From Bog-473 sp963791455 (lineage in GTDB: Bacteria; Actinomycetota; Acidimicrobiia; Acidimicrobiales; RAAP-2), in contig CAWBSM010000002.1 of the NCBI GenBank assembly GCA_963791455.1, forward strand, positions 1,240,001 to 1,304,000: a DNA stretch of 64,000 nucleotides. The letters run 5' to 3'. Shown in pieces: positions 42,347 to 51,224 of the stretch. Below the pieces are notes generated by a model that searched no databases, was not told the origin of the DNA, and was given only the letters and a program-made list of their open reading frames with translations. Both the position numbers and the translations under genes were made by a program. Numbering within the stretch: the stretch's first letter is position 1; every line of letters begins with the position of its first letter.

Positions 42347-43815
42347 CCGAAGTCGTGGACCCCAACGAGACGATGATCTCGGAGGCATCCGACTCCCAGA
42401 TCGAGCCCCACGTGATCGTCATCTTCGGGGCGACGGGCGACCTCGCGGCGCGCAAACTGCTCCCGGGACTGCTCCATCTCTCCATGACCGGGATGATGCC
42501 CGAGTACCGGGTCGTTGGGAGCTCGACCAGCGACCTGAGCGACGAGGACTTCCGCCACCTCGCCCGGCACGCCTGCGACCAGTACGCCACGGGGAAGATC
42601 TCGCTGCTGCAGTGGGCCAGCTTCGAGAGGCGACTGACCTTCTGTTCCACCAGTGCCGGGCCGGAGGCCCTGGCCGAGGCCGTCCACAACGCCGAGGAAG
42701 CCATCGGCGGAGAGCCGCGCCGGCTGCACTACCTCAGCATCCCGCCAGCGGCGGACCGCTCCGTCATTCAGCTACTGGCCGACGCCAAGCTGGTGGAACG
42801 GTCCCGGGTAATCATGGAGAAGCCGTTCGGAACTGACCTCGCGAGTGCCGTCGCGCTCAATGACATGTTGCACCAGTACTTCGACGAGGAGCAGATCTTC
42901 CGCATCGACCACTTCCTGGGGAAGGAAGCGACGCAGAACATCCTGGCCTTCCGGTTCGCCAACGGCCTCTTCGAGCCCATCTGGAACCGGGACCACATCG
43001 ACAGCGTCCAGATCGACGTGCCCGAGACACTCGGGGTCGACGACCGGGTCGCCTTCTACGAGGCCACCGGCGCCTTCAAGGACATGGTGGTCACCCACCT
43101 CTTTCAGATCCTCGGCTTCATGGCGATGGAACCGCCCACGGAGCTCTCCGCTGGACCCATCAACGAGGAGAAGAACAAGGTCTTCCGGTCCATGCAATGC
43201 CTCGACCCGTCTCAGGTCGTCCGGGGCCAGTACGACGGCTACCGGGACATCCCGGGCGTCGCCCCGGACTCGGACACAGAGACCTTCGTCGCCCTGCGCT
43301 GCGAGATCGACAACTGGCGCTGGGCCGACGTGCCCTTCTTCCTGCGCACCGGCAAACAGCTCGGCGGCGGCGAGCGCATCATCTCGATCGCCTTCCGCGC
43401 GCCACCGAAGTCGATGTTCCCCGGCGACTCAGGCGTCGGCGCCCAGGGCCCCGACCACCTCACCTTCGACCTCGCCGACTCCTCGAAGCTGTCGCTCTCC
43501 TTCTACGGGAAGCGGCCGGGGCCGGGCATGAAGCTCGAGAAGCTCAGCCTGCAGTTCGCCCTGCACGAGACAGGGCAGGACGCCGACGTGCTCGAGGCCT
43601 ACGAACGCTTGATCCACGACGCCATGGTCGGCGACCACACGCTGTTCAACACGGCCGAGGGTATTGAGCGCCTGTGGGAGATCTCGGAGCCGCTGCTCGA
43701 GCACCCGCCCCCCGTGCAGCACTATCCCAAGGGGAGTTGGGGGCCGCCGGCCATCAACGACCTCATCGCGCCGCGCAACTGGCGCCTGCCCTTCGAGCGG
43801 CGCTGGCGCGGGTAG
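42343..43815 (+). CDS. zwf: Glucose-6-phosphate 1-dehydrogenase
   Basis: 490 residues, the normal length. FGATGDLAARKL (residues about 29-40) binds NADP, EKPFGTD is a conserved loop and RIDHFLGKE carries the substrate-binding His and Lys. It performs the first step of the oxidative pentose phosphate or Entner-Doudoroff pathway, making NADPH. It is translationally coupled to an amidohydrolase rather than to tkt/tal/pgl genes, so this may be a second copy of zwf. The downstream quinone reductase gene is convergent. Confidence 0.9.
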   Translation: MTEVVDPNETMISEASDSQIEPHVIVIFGATGDLAARKLLPGLLHLSMTGMMPEYRVVGSSTSDLSDEDFRHLARHACDQYATGKISLLQWASFERRLTFCSTSAGPEALAEAVHNAEEAIGGEPRRLHYLSIPPAADRSVIQLLADAKLVERSRVIMEKPFGTDLASAVALNDMLHQYFDEEQIFRIDHFLGKEATQNILAFRFANGLFEPIWNRDHIDSVQIDVPETLGVDDRVAFYEATGAFKDMVVTHLFQILGFMAMEPPTELSAGPINEEKNKVFRSMQCLDPSQVVRGQYDGYRDIPGVAPDSDTETFVALRCEIDNWRWADVPFFLRTGKQLGGGERIISIAFRAPPKSMFPGDSGVGAQGPDHLTFDLADSSKLSLSFYGKRPGPGMKLEKLSLQFALHETGQDADVLEAYERLIHDAMVGDHTLFNTAEGIERLWEISEPLLEHPPPVQHYPKGSWGPPAINDLIAPRNWRLPFERRWRG

Positions 43816-43840
43816 CCATCGGTCTGGGGCGGCCCGGGCC

Positions 43841-44809
43841 TCAGGGGACGAGCAGGACGCGGCCGAAGGCCTGACGGCTCTCGATGTAAGCGTGCGCCCC
43901 GGCCGCGTCCGACAGCGGGAAGGTGCGGTCGATGACCACCTTGAGCTCACCGCGCGCGATGGCGTCCAGATGTCCAGCGATCATGGCGTGGGCCCGCGGA
44001 AAGAGCAGCAGCTCGGCGCCGAGGAAGTAGCCCGACAACGTCTGGTTGTTGGGCCGCATCCCCGAGATGTCGATCTGCTCGGCCCGCGCTCTCCCGGCGT
44101 CGCCCACCGAGACACAGCGGCCCCGGTAGGCAAGGACGTTGATACTTCCCTGCAGGGTCACCCCGCCCACCGAGTCGACCACCACGTCGATGCCGCGACC
44201 GTCCGTCCGCCGGCGTGCCTCGGCCACGAAGTCCTGCGTGGCGTAATTGATGCCCTCGTCGAGGCCCAGTTCCCGCAGCCGCTCGAGGCGCTCGTCGCTC
44301 GACGCGGTGGCGAAGACTCTGGCGCCGGCCCGCTTCGCCATCTGGATGGCCGCGATGCCGACCCCACCTGCCCCGGCGTGGATCAGCGCGGTCTCCCCGG
44401 CCTGCAGATGGCCGAATTCGAACAGGCAGTCGTCGGCCGTGCCGAAGGGGACCGGGACGCAGGCCGCCTCGTCGGTCGAGACACCTTCGGGGATCTTCCA
44501 GGCGAACGCCTCGGGCACCGCTCGGCGCTCCGCGTGCGAGCCGTCGACACCCACCGTGACGGCGCGGTCCCCGACCGCGAAGCCGCGCACGTCGGCTCCC
44601 ACCTCAGCCACCGTACCGGCGCACTGGTAGCCCACCACGTGTGGCACCCGGGCCAGTTCACCGCCCAACCGGTTGAGCGTGTCGCCCCCTTCGATGCTCA
44701 CCGCCTCGACGTCGACCAGGATGTCGCCGGGTCCCGGTACGGGGTCGGGCACGTCCTCGTAGCGGAACACCTCGGGCGCCCCGGTCTCGTAGTACACCGC
44801 AGCCTTCAT
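43841..44809 (-). CDS. Quinone oxidoreductase-type zinc-independent MDR dehydrogenase
   Basis: 322 residues of the medium-chain dehydrogenase superfamily. The N-terminal GroES-like domain has GADVRGFAVGDRAV, and the Rossmann motif HAGAGGVGIAAIQMAK is the NADPH site. Zinc ligands of true alcohol dehydrogenases are absent, as in QOR (CryZ/QorA) enzymes. It should reduce quinones or enones with NADPH, which could come from the convergent zwf product. The start codon is an ATG with no obvious ribosome site. Confidence 0.85.
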   Translation of the reverse strand: MKAAVYYETGAPEVFRYEDVPDPVPGPGDILVDVEAVSIEGGDTLNRLGGELARVPHVVGYQCAGTVAEVGADVRGFAVGDRAVTVGVDGSHAERRAVPEAFAWKIPEGVSTDEAACVPVPFGTADDCLFEFGHLQAGETALIHAGAGGVGIAAIQMAKRAGARVFATASSDERLERLRELGLDEGINYATQDFVAEARRRTDGRGIDVVVDSVGGVTLQGSINVLAYRGRCVSVGDAGRARAEQIDISGMRPNNQTLSGYFLGAELLLFPRAHAMIAGHLDAIARGELKVVIDRTFPLSDAAGAHAYIESRQAFGRVLLVP

Positions 44810-44886
44810 GAACGGACATACTTTCGCATCGGGAGACGCCGTGCCCGGCGTGAGCGCTCTGGCCGGGTAGGAGCGAAGGGAGGCAC

Positions 44887-45660
44887 ATGAACGACGGGTC
44901 CGAACCGTTGGCGCTGGTCATCGGGGGCGGCTCGGGTATCGGTGCTGCCCTGGCCGAGTCGTACCGGGCACAAGGCACTCGCCTCGTGACGTGGGACATC
45001 GCTGGCCCGCACGACGTCACCTGCGACGTGACCGACGCCGGCGCCATCGACGATGCCGTGGGGGCGACGCAACGCCGTTGGGGCGTGCCGACCTGGATCA
45101 CCGTGACAGCCGGCGTCGGACATTCCGGGCTGTTGGCCGACGCTGGGCCGGACGAATTCGATCGGGTCATGCGGATCAACGCCCGCGGCCCCTGGCTGTG
45201 CATGCGGGCCTGGGCCCGCGCCATACAGGGGGAGGGAAAGGCGGGCTCGTTCGTGGCCGTATCGAGCATCAGCGCGCGGCTGGTCGATCGCAACATGGGC
45301 CTTTACTGCGCCTCGAAGGCAGCGCTGTCGATGCTCGTGAAGGTGGCGGCCGCAGAGTGGGGTGCCAGCGGTCTGCGCGTCAACGCGGTGGCGCCGGGGG
45401 TGACGCGCACACCCATGCTCGGCCGGGGTCCCTCGGCGACGGTGCGGGGCTCGCCCTGGCTCACCGGTGTGGCCGACCGCACGCCACTGGGCCGGCTGGG
45501 CGAGGCCGTCGACATCGCGCGGGTCATCGTCGGCCTGCACGCCATGGGGTGGGTCACCGGCCAAGTGATCGAGTGCGACGGCGGGCTGTCACTGCACAGC
45601 CCGGTCGACTCCTATGGGGAGATGCTGCGTCTGCAGGGAGGCGACGCCGGCGCCGGCTGA
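44887..45660 (+). CDS. Short-chain dehydrogenase/reductase
   Basis: 257 residues with GGGSGIGAAL near the start, VAVSSISA and YCASKAAL (Tyr-x-x-x-Lys). The ending QVIECDGGLSL is typical of 3-oxoacyl-ACP reductase-like SDRs. A GGGAGG ribosome site stands three bases before the ATG. It is divergent from the quinone oxidoreductase gene. The substrate is unknown. Confidence 0.85.
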   Translation: MNDGSEPLALVIGGGSGIGAALAESYRAQGTRLVTWDIAGPHDVTCDVTDAGAIDDAVGATQRRWGVPTWITVTAGVGHSGLLADAGPDEFDRVMRINARGPWLCMRAWARAIQGEGKAGSFVAVSSISARLVDRNMGLYCASKAALSMLVKVAAAEWGASGLRVNAVAPGVTRTPMLGRGPSATVRGSPWLTGVADRTPLGRLGEAVDIARVIVGLHAMGWVTGQVIECDGGLSLHSPVDSYGEMLRLQGGDAGAG

Positions 45661-45738
45661 CGGTTCCGCGCTGAGGCGCCCGTCCGTGTCGCTCGCCGGC
45701 GACGCTCAACGTCGAGCACCCCCACCCTCGCTCTGCCC

Positions 45739-46356
45739 TTAGCCGTGGCCCTGCGGTCGGAGCCCGTCACACACGACCGCCCACATGTCACAGGTCGGCG
45801 GCGCGCTCAAGTGGGCTGCGGCCTGGCAGGTCGCGCCGACCAGGGAGACGACGACGGGGGCTGTCACGTCCGCTCGCACCGCTCCGGCTTCCTGGGCGCG
45901 GCGCAGGAGGACGCCGACCGCCTCGAGGAGTTCCTCCTTCACCGGGGCGGCGACCTGCTCGAAATCGGCGTCGGCGCCGCTCACGGCCGTGACGAGATCC
46001 CGCTTGGCGGCGCCCTGCTCGACCACGTGCTGCAGGAACTGGAAGAAGGCCGCTCCGGGGTCCGCCGCATCGGCCAGGTCCCGCGCGTCGGCAGTGATCC
46101 CGGCGAGCCTCTGCAGCAGAATGGCGGCGCACAGTCGCTCCTTGGTGGGGAAATGGCGATAGAGGGTCCCCACCCCGAGACCCGCTTTCTCGGCGATCAC
46201 GTCGACGGCGACGTCGATCCCGTCGGCGGCGAAGACCGCCTCGGCCGCTTCGAGGATGCGCTCCCGGTTGCGCTGGGCGTCGGCTCGCAACGGGCGCACG
46301 CTCGGGAAGGCCGATGCGTCCGCGCAGCCACCCAACTCCGACGACCCTGAACCCAC
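45739..46356 (-). CDS. TetR-family transcriptional regulator
   Basis: 205 residues. The helix-turn-helix lies at about residues 45-75 (GLGVGTLYRHFPTKERL), preceded by RERILEAAEAVF, and the C-terminal half is a ligand-binding domain. It is divergent from the MFS efflux gene and the 172-base gap holds two inverted repeats, so it very likely represses that gene and itself until a ligand binds. The start region is uncertain because the first 25 residues are not typical of the family; an internal start is possible. Confidence 0.87.
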   Translation of the reverse strand: MGSGSSELGGCADASAFPSVRPLRADAQRNRERILEAAEAVFAADGIDVAVDVIAEKAGLGVGTLYRHFPTKERLCAAILLQRLAGITADARDLADAADPGAAFFQFLQHVVEQGAAKRDLVTAVSGADADFEQVAAPVKEELLEAVGVLLRRAQEAGAVRADVTAPVVVSLVGATCQAAAHLSAPPTCDMWAVVCDGLRPQGHG

Positions 46357-46375
46357 GGAAACTTCTCCCTCCCCA

Positions 46376-46435
46376 TTGACAAACGGAACTTGGATTCCGT
46401 ATAGTCTAAGTGGAACCAGTAGTCCGATTCCACTT
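46376..46435 (+). promoter_or_regulatory. Promoter and TetR-type operators in front of the MFS gene
   Basis: TTGACA (46376-46381) and TATAGT (46400-46405) form a near-consensus vegetative promoter with an 18-base spacer. Two palindromes overlap it: CGGAA-N6-TTCCG (46384-46399) inside the spacer, and AAGTGGAA-N12-TTCCACTT (46408-46435) just downstream. Both share the TTCC core, so the divergent TetR protein could occlude the promoter at two sites. Confidence 0.55.
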
Positions 46436-46528
46436 TATCCCACCGGGAGGCCAAAAGCCAGGGCCCATGCGGGTGAGTGGCGGGATCGGGAGCTGCCGGG
46501 ACACGGACTTTCAGAGACGGAGAACCCC

Positions 46529-48043
46529 ATGACCTCGACGATCGATCGCAGCAACCCCGCCCTCGAGCCGGCAAACCCCCAGCCTGGTGCCGACCCCAGG
46601 CGCTTCCGGGCCCTGGCCATCATTGCAGTCGCCCAGCTCATGGTCGTGCTCGACGCCTCCGTGGTGATCATTGCCCTACCCTCGGCTCAACGGGCGCTGC
46701 ACATCTCGACGGCCAACCGCCAGTGGATGCTCACCGCCTACACCCTCGCCTTCGCCGGCCTCTTGCTCTTGGGCGGCCGGATTGCCGACTACTTCGGTCG
46801 CAAGCGCATGTTCGTGGTCAGCCTCATCGGATTCGCCGCCGCGTCGGCCCTGGGTGGCCTGGCGCAGGACTCGGCCATGCTCTTCTCCGCCCGCGCCCTC
46901 CAGGGTGCGTTCGCCGCCGTCATGGCACCGGCCGCGCTCTCGCTGCTCACCGTGGCCTTCACAGAACCCAGGGAGCGGGCACGCGCCTTCGCCGTCTACG
47001 GCGGCATCGCCGGTGGCGGCGCGGCCATCGGTCTCATACTCGGTGGCTTCCTGACCGAGTTCGCCTCGTGGCGCTGGACCCTGCTGATCAACGTGCCCAT
47101 CGCCATCGTGGCCGCCGTGGCGGCGTTTCGCTACGTCGCCGAGAGCCGGGCCTCGGCCAACCACGGGTACGACCTTCCCGGTGCCGTGACCGTGACCGGC
47201 GGCCTGCTCGCCCTCGTCTACGGGTTCACCAAGGCCGGCACCGACGGCTGGGGAGCCTCCGTCACCCTCACGTTGTTCGCCCTAGCCGGTGTGCTCCTCG
47301 TCGCCTTCGTGATCATCGAGCAGCGCGCGACCCATCCGCTTCTCCCGCTGCGCGTCGTCCTCGACCGCAACCGGGGCGGGTCATTCCTCGCCTCACTTCT
47401 CGTCGGGCTCGCGCTCCTGGGGACCTTCCTGTCGCTCACGTACTATTTCCAGGGGACGTTGCACTACTCGGCCCTGAAGTCGGGTTTCGCCTTCGTGCCG
47501 TTCTCGCTCGGCATCATCACCGGGGCCACCCTGGCCAGCCGCCTGCTGCCCCGCTTCGGACCACGGGCCCTCATGACCGGCGGGCTGCTGATGGGCATGG
47601 CCGGACTGATCCTCTTCAGCACCCTCGACGTGCATTCCTCCTACGTCAGTACCGTGTTGCCGGCTGAGCTCATTGTGAGCCTCGGCATGGGCCTGTCGTT
47701 CGTGGCCATGAGCAGCACGGCGCTGCTCGGGGTGAGCCCCGAGGACGCCGGCGTCGCCAGCGCACTGGTCAACGCCACCCAACAGACGGGCGGCACCATG
47801 GGATCGGCGCTCATCAACACCATCGCCACGACGGCCACTGCGTCCTACGTGGCGGCCCACGGGAAATCAGTGGCCTCGCTCACCGCCGGGTCTATCCACG
47901 GCTACACCACGGCCTTCACCTTCAGCGCCATCGTGTTGGCGGTGGCCGCAGTGAGTGCCTTCACCCTCATCCGCCGGAACCGTCCCTCCTCTGCTGAGGC
48001 GCTGGAGGACAACGAAGAGGCGCTGGCCCTGGCCATCGCGTAG
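46529..48043 (+). CDS. MFS drug efflux transporter (DHA2 family, 14 helices)
   Basis: 504 residues with about 14 membrane helices. The LDASVVIIALPS segment in helix 1 and GGRIADYFGRKRMF (motif A) mark a DHA2/QacA-EmrB-type proton antiporter. It should export toxic organic compounds. The ATG at 46529 is chosen by a GGAG site and the start of the protein before its first helix. The TetR gene is divergent. Downstream lies a tandem repeat, then convergent ferredoxin and P450 genes. Confidence 0.88.
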   Translation: MTSTIDRSNPALEPANPQPGADPRRFRALAIIAVAQLMVVLDASVVIIALPSAQRALHISTANRQWMLTAYTLAFAGLLLLGGRIADYFGRKRMFVVSLIGFAAASALGGLAQDSAMLFSARALQGAFAAVMAPAALSLLTVAFTEPRERARAFAVYGGIAGGGAAIGLILGGFLTEFASWRWTLLINVPIAIVAAVAAFRYVAESRASANHGYDLPGAVTVTGGLLALVYGFTKAGTDGWGASVTLTLFALAGVLLVAFVIIEQRATHPLLPLRVVLDRNRGGSFLASLLVGLALLGTFLSLTYYFQGTLHYSALKSGFAFVPFSLGIITGATLASRLLPRFGPRALMTGGLLMGMAGLILFSTLDVHSSYVSTVLPAELIVSLGMGLSFVAMSSTALLGVSPEDAGVASALVNATQQTGGTMGSALINTIATTATASYVAAHGKSVASLTAGSIHGYTTAFTFSAIVLAVAAVSAFTLIRRNRPSSAEALEDNEEALALAIA

Positions 48044-48059
48044 AGGCCAACCGGCGCCC

Positions 48060-48131
48060 GGTGGGCCGGTGGGCCGGTGGGCCGGTGGGCCGGTGGGCCG
48101 GTGGGCCGGTGGGCCGGTGGGCCGGTGGGCC
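48060..48131. repeat. Tandem repeat: nine perfect copies of the 8-mer GGTGGGCC
   Basis: Nine contiguous, identical copies of GGTGGGCC fill 72 bases between the MFS stop and the ferredoxin stop. The bases just before and after break the pattern. The unit is not a multiple of three, so it would not be conserved in a protein frame. Such short perfect arrays change copy number by slippage. On the RNA level the repeat is G/C rich and could help end the two convergent transcripts. Confidence 0.9.
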
Positions 48132-48134
48132 CTG

Positions 48135-48329
48135 CTACTCGCTGATGATCTCGATGGCGTACTCGGGGCAGTTGGCCACCGCGAGTCGGGCCTTCTCCTC
48201 GAGCTCGGGCGGCACTTCGTCGACGATGACCGACGCCTGCCCGTAGTCGTCGACGTCGAAGATCTCGGGCGCCAGGCCGTAACAGCGGGCGTGCCCCTGG
48301 CACTTGTCGGGGTCGACGCGGATCTTCAT
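48135..48329 (-). CDS. [3Fe-4S] ferredoxin, P450 redox partner
   Basis: 64 residues. The cluster ligands are Cys10, Cys16 and Cys54 (KCQGHARC and ANCPE), with the middle position held by His13 instead of a fourth Cys, as in [3Fe-4S] ferredoxins that feed actinobacterial P450s. The ATG overlaps the TGA of the P450 gene (ATGA at 48326-48329). It passes electrons one at a time from a reductase to the P450. It ends four bases from the tandem repeat. Confidence 0.88.
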   Translation of the reverse strand: MKIRVDPDKCQGHARCYGLAPEIFDVDDYGQASVIVDEVPPELEEKARLAVANCPEYAIEIISE

Positions 48330-49540
48330 CCGAACACCACCGGAAGCTTGCGCGGACCCCGGACCTGGCCGCCGGCCCAGGCGATCTCTTCACCCTCGGT
48401 GAGCGAGAACTCCGGGATCCGGGCAAGCCACTCTTCGAGCGCCACCTGCACCTCCATGCGGGCCAGATTCGATCCGGCGCAGCGGTGGATACCCGAGCCG
48501 AAGGCAACGTGCCGATTGTGAGCCCGGTCAAGCTGGACCTCCTCGGGGTGCTCGAACGCCTCGGGGTCGCGGTTGGCGGCGGGGAAGTTCATCAGCACCT
48601 TGTCCCCCGCCTTCATCGGGCAACCGGCGTACTCGAAGTCCTCCGTGACCTCGCGTGCCATGGTCACCGGTGCGTACGCCCGCAGCAACTCCTCAATGGC
48701 GGTCGGCCAGATCTCGGGCTCGGACACCATGCGTTTGCAGTCGTCGGGATGCGTGGCCAGGTGCCACAGCGACGACCCGATGGCGCTCCACGTCGTATCG
48801 ACGCCGGCGATGAGGACGAGTGCGGCCATGCCGAGGACGATGCCGTCGTCGACCGGCTTCCCCTCGACCTCGGTGGTCAGGAGTTCGCTCATCAGGTCGT
48901 CCCCGGGGTGCCGGCGACGGTCCTCGAGCTGCCCGAGGAAGTAGTTGAGGAGGCCCTCGGCGCCACGCTGGCGACGGTCGGGGTCGTCGGCGAACTCCAG
49001 CACGTCGCGCACCCAGCCTGTGAAGGTGTCGGACAGGTCAGGCGAGACACCCAGGATCTGCGCAATCACGCGGACCGGGATCTGCTGGGCATAGTCGGCC
49101 GCGGCGTCGGCGTGGCCGGTCTCGGCGAAGCCGTCGAGCAACCGCCGGCACAAGTCCCGGGTGAGCGGGATGTAGCTCTCGACCCGCTTGTGCGAGAACC
49201 AAGGCAGCAGGAGCCGGCGGGTCCAGGTGTGCAGCGGCGGGTCGGAGGAGATCGGGGGCAGCCCGTACTCGAGATTCGGCCCATCGAAATTGGCGTTGGG
49301 GTCCTCGTCCTCGTCGCCGGGGATCACCGCCACCTTCAGCGAGCTGAAATGGTCGATGTCGTGTGCGATGGCGGTCACGTCCTCGTAGCGAAGGGGCATC
49401 CAGCTGCTCTTGCGCCGGTCGGTGTGCGGGATGGGGCAGGTCGGGCGCAGCTCGTCCCAGATGCTGAAAGGGTCCTCGAGGTAGCGTGGATCCATCACGT
49501 CGAAATCGCTCGCCCAGTCCGTCACGGGTGCGTGTGTCAT
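48326..49540 (-). CDS. Cytochrome P450
   Basis: 404 residues. The I-helix oxygen-activation motif is AGVDTT (245-250), the ExxR motif is EELLR (283-287), and the heme-binding loop FGSGIHRCAG carries the axial Cys354. It is a soluble bacterial P450 that hydroxylates or oxidises an organic substrate. The paired ferredoxin follows with a four-base overlap, so both are made in equal amounts. A CoA-type acid, terpene or steroid is plausible from the neighbours, but no substrate can be assigned. Confidence 0.9.
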   Translation of the reverse strand: MTHAPVTDWASDFDVMDPRYLEDPFSIWDELRPTCPIPHTDRRKSSWMPLRYEDVTAIAHDIDHFSSLKVAVIPGDEDEDPNANFDGPNLEYGLPPISSDPPLHTWTRRLLLPWFSHKRVESYIPLTRDLCRRLLDGFAETGHADAAADYAQQIPVRVIAQILGVSPDLSDTFTGWVRDVLEFADDPDRRQRGAEGLLNYFLGQLEDRRRHPGDDLMSELLTTEVEGKPVDDGIVLGMAALVLIAGVDTTWSAIGSSLWHLATHPDDCKRMVSEPEIWPTAIEELLRAYAPVTMAREVTEDFEYAGCPMKAGDKVLMNFPAANRDPEAFEHPEEVQLDRAHNRHVAFGSGIHRCAGSNLARMEVQVALEEWLARIPEFSLTEGEEIAWAGGQVRGPRKLPVVFG

Positions 49541-49623
49541 CGGAAACCCCCTTGGTCCGGTCTCGGCCGCCTACCCCAACCTTACTGCGGGCCGACGATC
49601 TTTCTGATCGGCGGCAGGTATGC

Positions 49624-50460
49624 CTAGCGCACGACCCGCTCGCCTTGGCGCAGAACCTCGTACTGGCGTGATTCGTCGTCCGCGCTTATCCGTGTCGGCT
49701 GCCCGCCCGGTTCGGTGCGGATCACCGCGGCGCCGTCCGGCGCGAACTGCACGATGTAGGCCTTGCGCACCTCTTCGGCGAGGTTGGGGCCCGTCGAGTG
49801 CGGCGTCAGCGACGAGAAGACGACGATGCTGCCAGCCGACGCCGGCACTGCCACCGCCCCCGCCGGATCGCGCAGGCAGACGAACCCGATGTCGGAATAC
49901 TCGTGGGCGAGTGTGCCGAGACGGTGCAATCCCGGCACCACCCATGGGCACCCGTTCTGCTCAGTGGCGTCGGTGAGCGCCACCCAGCAGGTCAGGTACT
50001 GCTGCGGCTCGACAAAGGCGTAGCCGTTGTCCTGATGCCACGGGAAAGGCGACTCGGTTCCCGGCTTCTTGTAGACCGCTTGGTCCCAGTACAGCCGCAC
50101 GTCCGCTCCGACGAGGTCGGCACAGACGTCGGCCAAGAGCGCCGAGGAGGTGAAGCTCCGCAACAGGGCCGAGCGCAACACGAGGTGCGTGGTGAAGGTG
50201 ATTTCGTCGGCGCGGGCGATGAAGAAGCGGCCGCCCTCCAGGGTGCGCAGCACCTCCTCTTGCCGCGCCTCGAAGGGGTCGATGGCTTCGAGCAACGCTC
50301 TCACCTCGGCGGGACTCAGCGCGTCCTCCAGCACGAAATACCCCAGCTCGTCGTAGCAGCGCGCCTGGTCCCGGGTGAGGGCACGGAACGGTCCGCTGTG
50401 ATCGACCCAGGAGAACGACCTGTTCAGCTCGTGCACCGCTGGATCGGACGGGGCGGTCAT
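49624..50460 (-). CDS. Phytanoyl-CoA dioxygenase (PhyH) family protein
   Basis: 278 residues of the Fe(II)/2-oxoglutarate dioxygenase type. The iron ligands are visible as HQDNGYAFV (His and Asp two residues apart) and a distal His in SSLTPHSTGPN, followed by the 2-oxoglutarate-binding Arg further down. It should hydroxylate an aliphatic acid or similar metabolite. The ATG overlaps the enoyl-CoA hydratase stop, so the two are coupled. The P450 gene is 80 bases downstream on the same strand. Confidence 0.82.
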   Translation of the reverse strand: MTAPSDPAVHELNRSFSWVDHSGPFRALTRDQARCYDELGYFVLEDALSPAEVRALLEAIDPFEARQEEVLRTLEGGRFFIARADEITFTTHLVLRSALLRSFTSSALLADVCADLVGADVRLYWDQAVYKKPGTESPFPWHQDNGYAFVEPQQYLTCWVALTDATEQNGCPWVVPGLHRLGTLAHEYSDIGFVCLRDPAGAVAVPASAGSIVVFSSLTPHSTGPNLAEEVRKAYIVQFAPDGAAVIRTEPGGQPTRISADDESRQYEVLRQGERVVR

Positions 50461-51224
50461 GATCCGCTGAAGCGGGGGGCACGGCGCTCCGCGGCGGCGC
50501 GCACGCCCTCGCCGAAATCGGCCGTCTCACGCAGTACGAGCTGCTCGGCGCACTCGTGCTCCATCGCGAGCCGGACCTCTTCGACCAAGCCCCGGCGAAG
50601 CGTGGCACGGATGGAGCGGACGGCCAGCGGGCCCGAGGCGCCCAATTCGTCCGCGTAACGAAGGGCCTGCGCCAAGTGGTCCCCGTCTGCCGCCAGCCGG
50701 TCGCAAAGGCCGAGGGCCAACGCCTCCTCCCCGCCGACACGCCGCCCGGTCAGCAACAAGTCGGCCGCCGCCTGGCGGCCCACCGCAGCGGGCAACGTCA
50801 CCGTGAGCGCGAAGCCATGGTGGAAGCCCAGCCGGGCGAAGTTGGCGCTGAACCGGGTGCGCGGCGTGGCCACTCTGAAGTCCGCTGACAACGCCAGCCC
50901 GCAACCGCCACCGATGGCCGCACCCTGCACCGCGACCACGACGGGGAGAGGCGCGGCAAAAAGACGCAGGGCGGCGGCGTACAGCGCAGCGATGTCCTGA
51001 CCGGCGTTGGCCGCGAAGTCAAGCCCTGCGCAGAAGTGCCGTCCCTCCGAGGCGAGGACGACCGCGCGGCACCAGCCGGAGGCGGCCAGCTCCTCGTAGG
51101 CGGCGGCCACCGCCTCGACCAAGGCGGTGTCGAAGTAGTTGTTCGGCGGCCGGTGCAGGTGCACGATGCCGACGTGTGCGCCGTACTGTTCCACCGTGAC
51201 GTCGCTGACCGCCTCCTTGTTCAC
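50457..51224 (-). CDS. Enoyl-CoA hydratase/isomerase family protein
   Basis: 255 residues of the crotonase fold. ASEGRHFCAGLDF (oxyanion loop, with the CAG-type motif) and VQGAAIGGGCGLALSADFRVATPRTRF are the family signatures. The Glu that catalyses hydration in true hydratases is not clear here, so it may be another crotonase such as an isomerase. The start overlaps the acetyltransferase stop and the end overlaps the PhyH start; the three genes form one coupled unit. Confidence 0.82.
   Translation of the reverse strand: MNKEAVSDVTVEQYGAHVGIVHLHRPPNNYFDTALVEAVAAAYEELAASGWCRAVVLASEGRHFCAGLDFAANAGQDIAALYAAALRLFAAPLPVVVAVQGAAIGGGCGLALSADFRVATPRTRFSANFARLGFHHGFALTVTLPAAVGRQAAADLLLTGRRVGGEEALALGLCDRLAADGDHLAQALRYADELGASGPLAVRSIRATLRRGLVEEVRLAMEHECAEQLVLRETADFGEGVRAAAERRAPRFSGS

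Noticed and set aside
48051..48140. The 8-bp repeat as a CRISPR array.
   Set aside because: Units are 8 bases with no spacers and no cas genes are near.
1469..48531. Many long open frames on the opposite strand of real genes.
   Set aside because: In this GC-rich DNA the other strand is often open by chance; these frames lack domains, are rich in Arg, His and Gly, and oppose well-supported genes.
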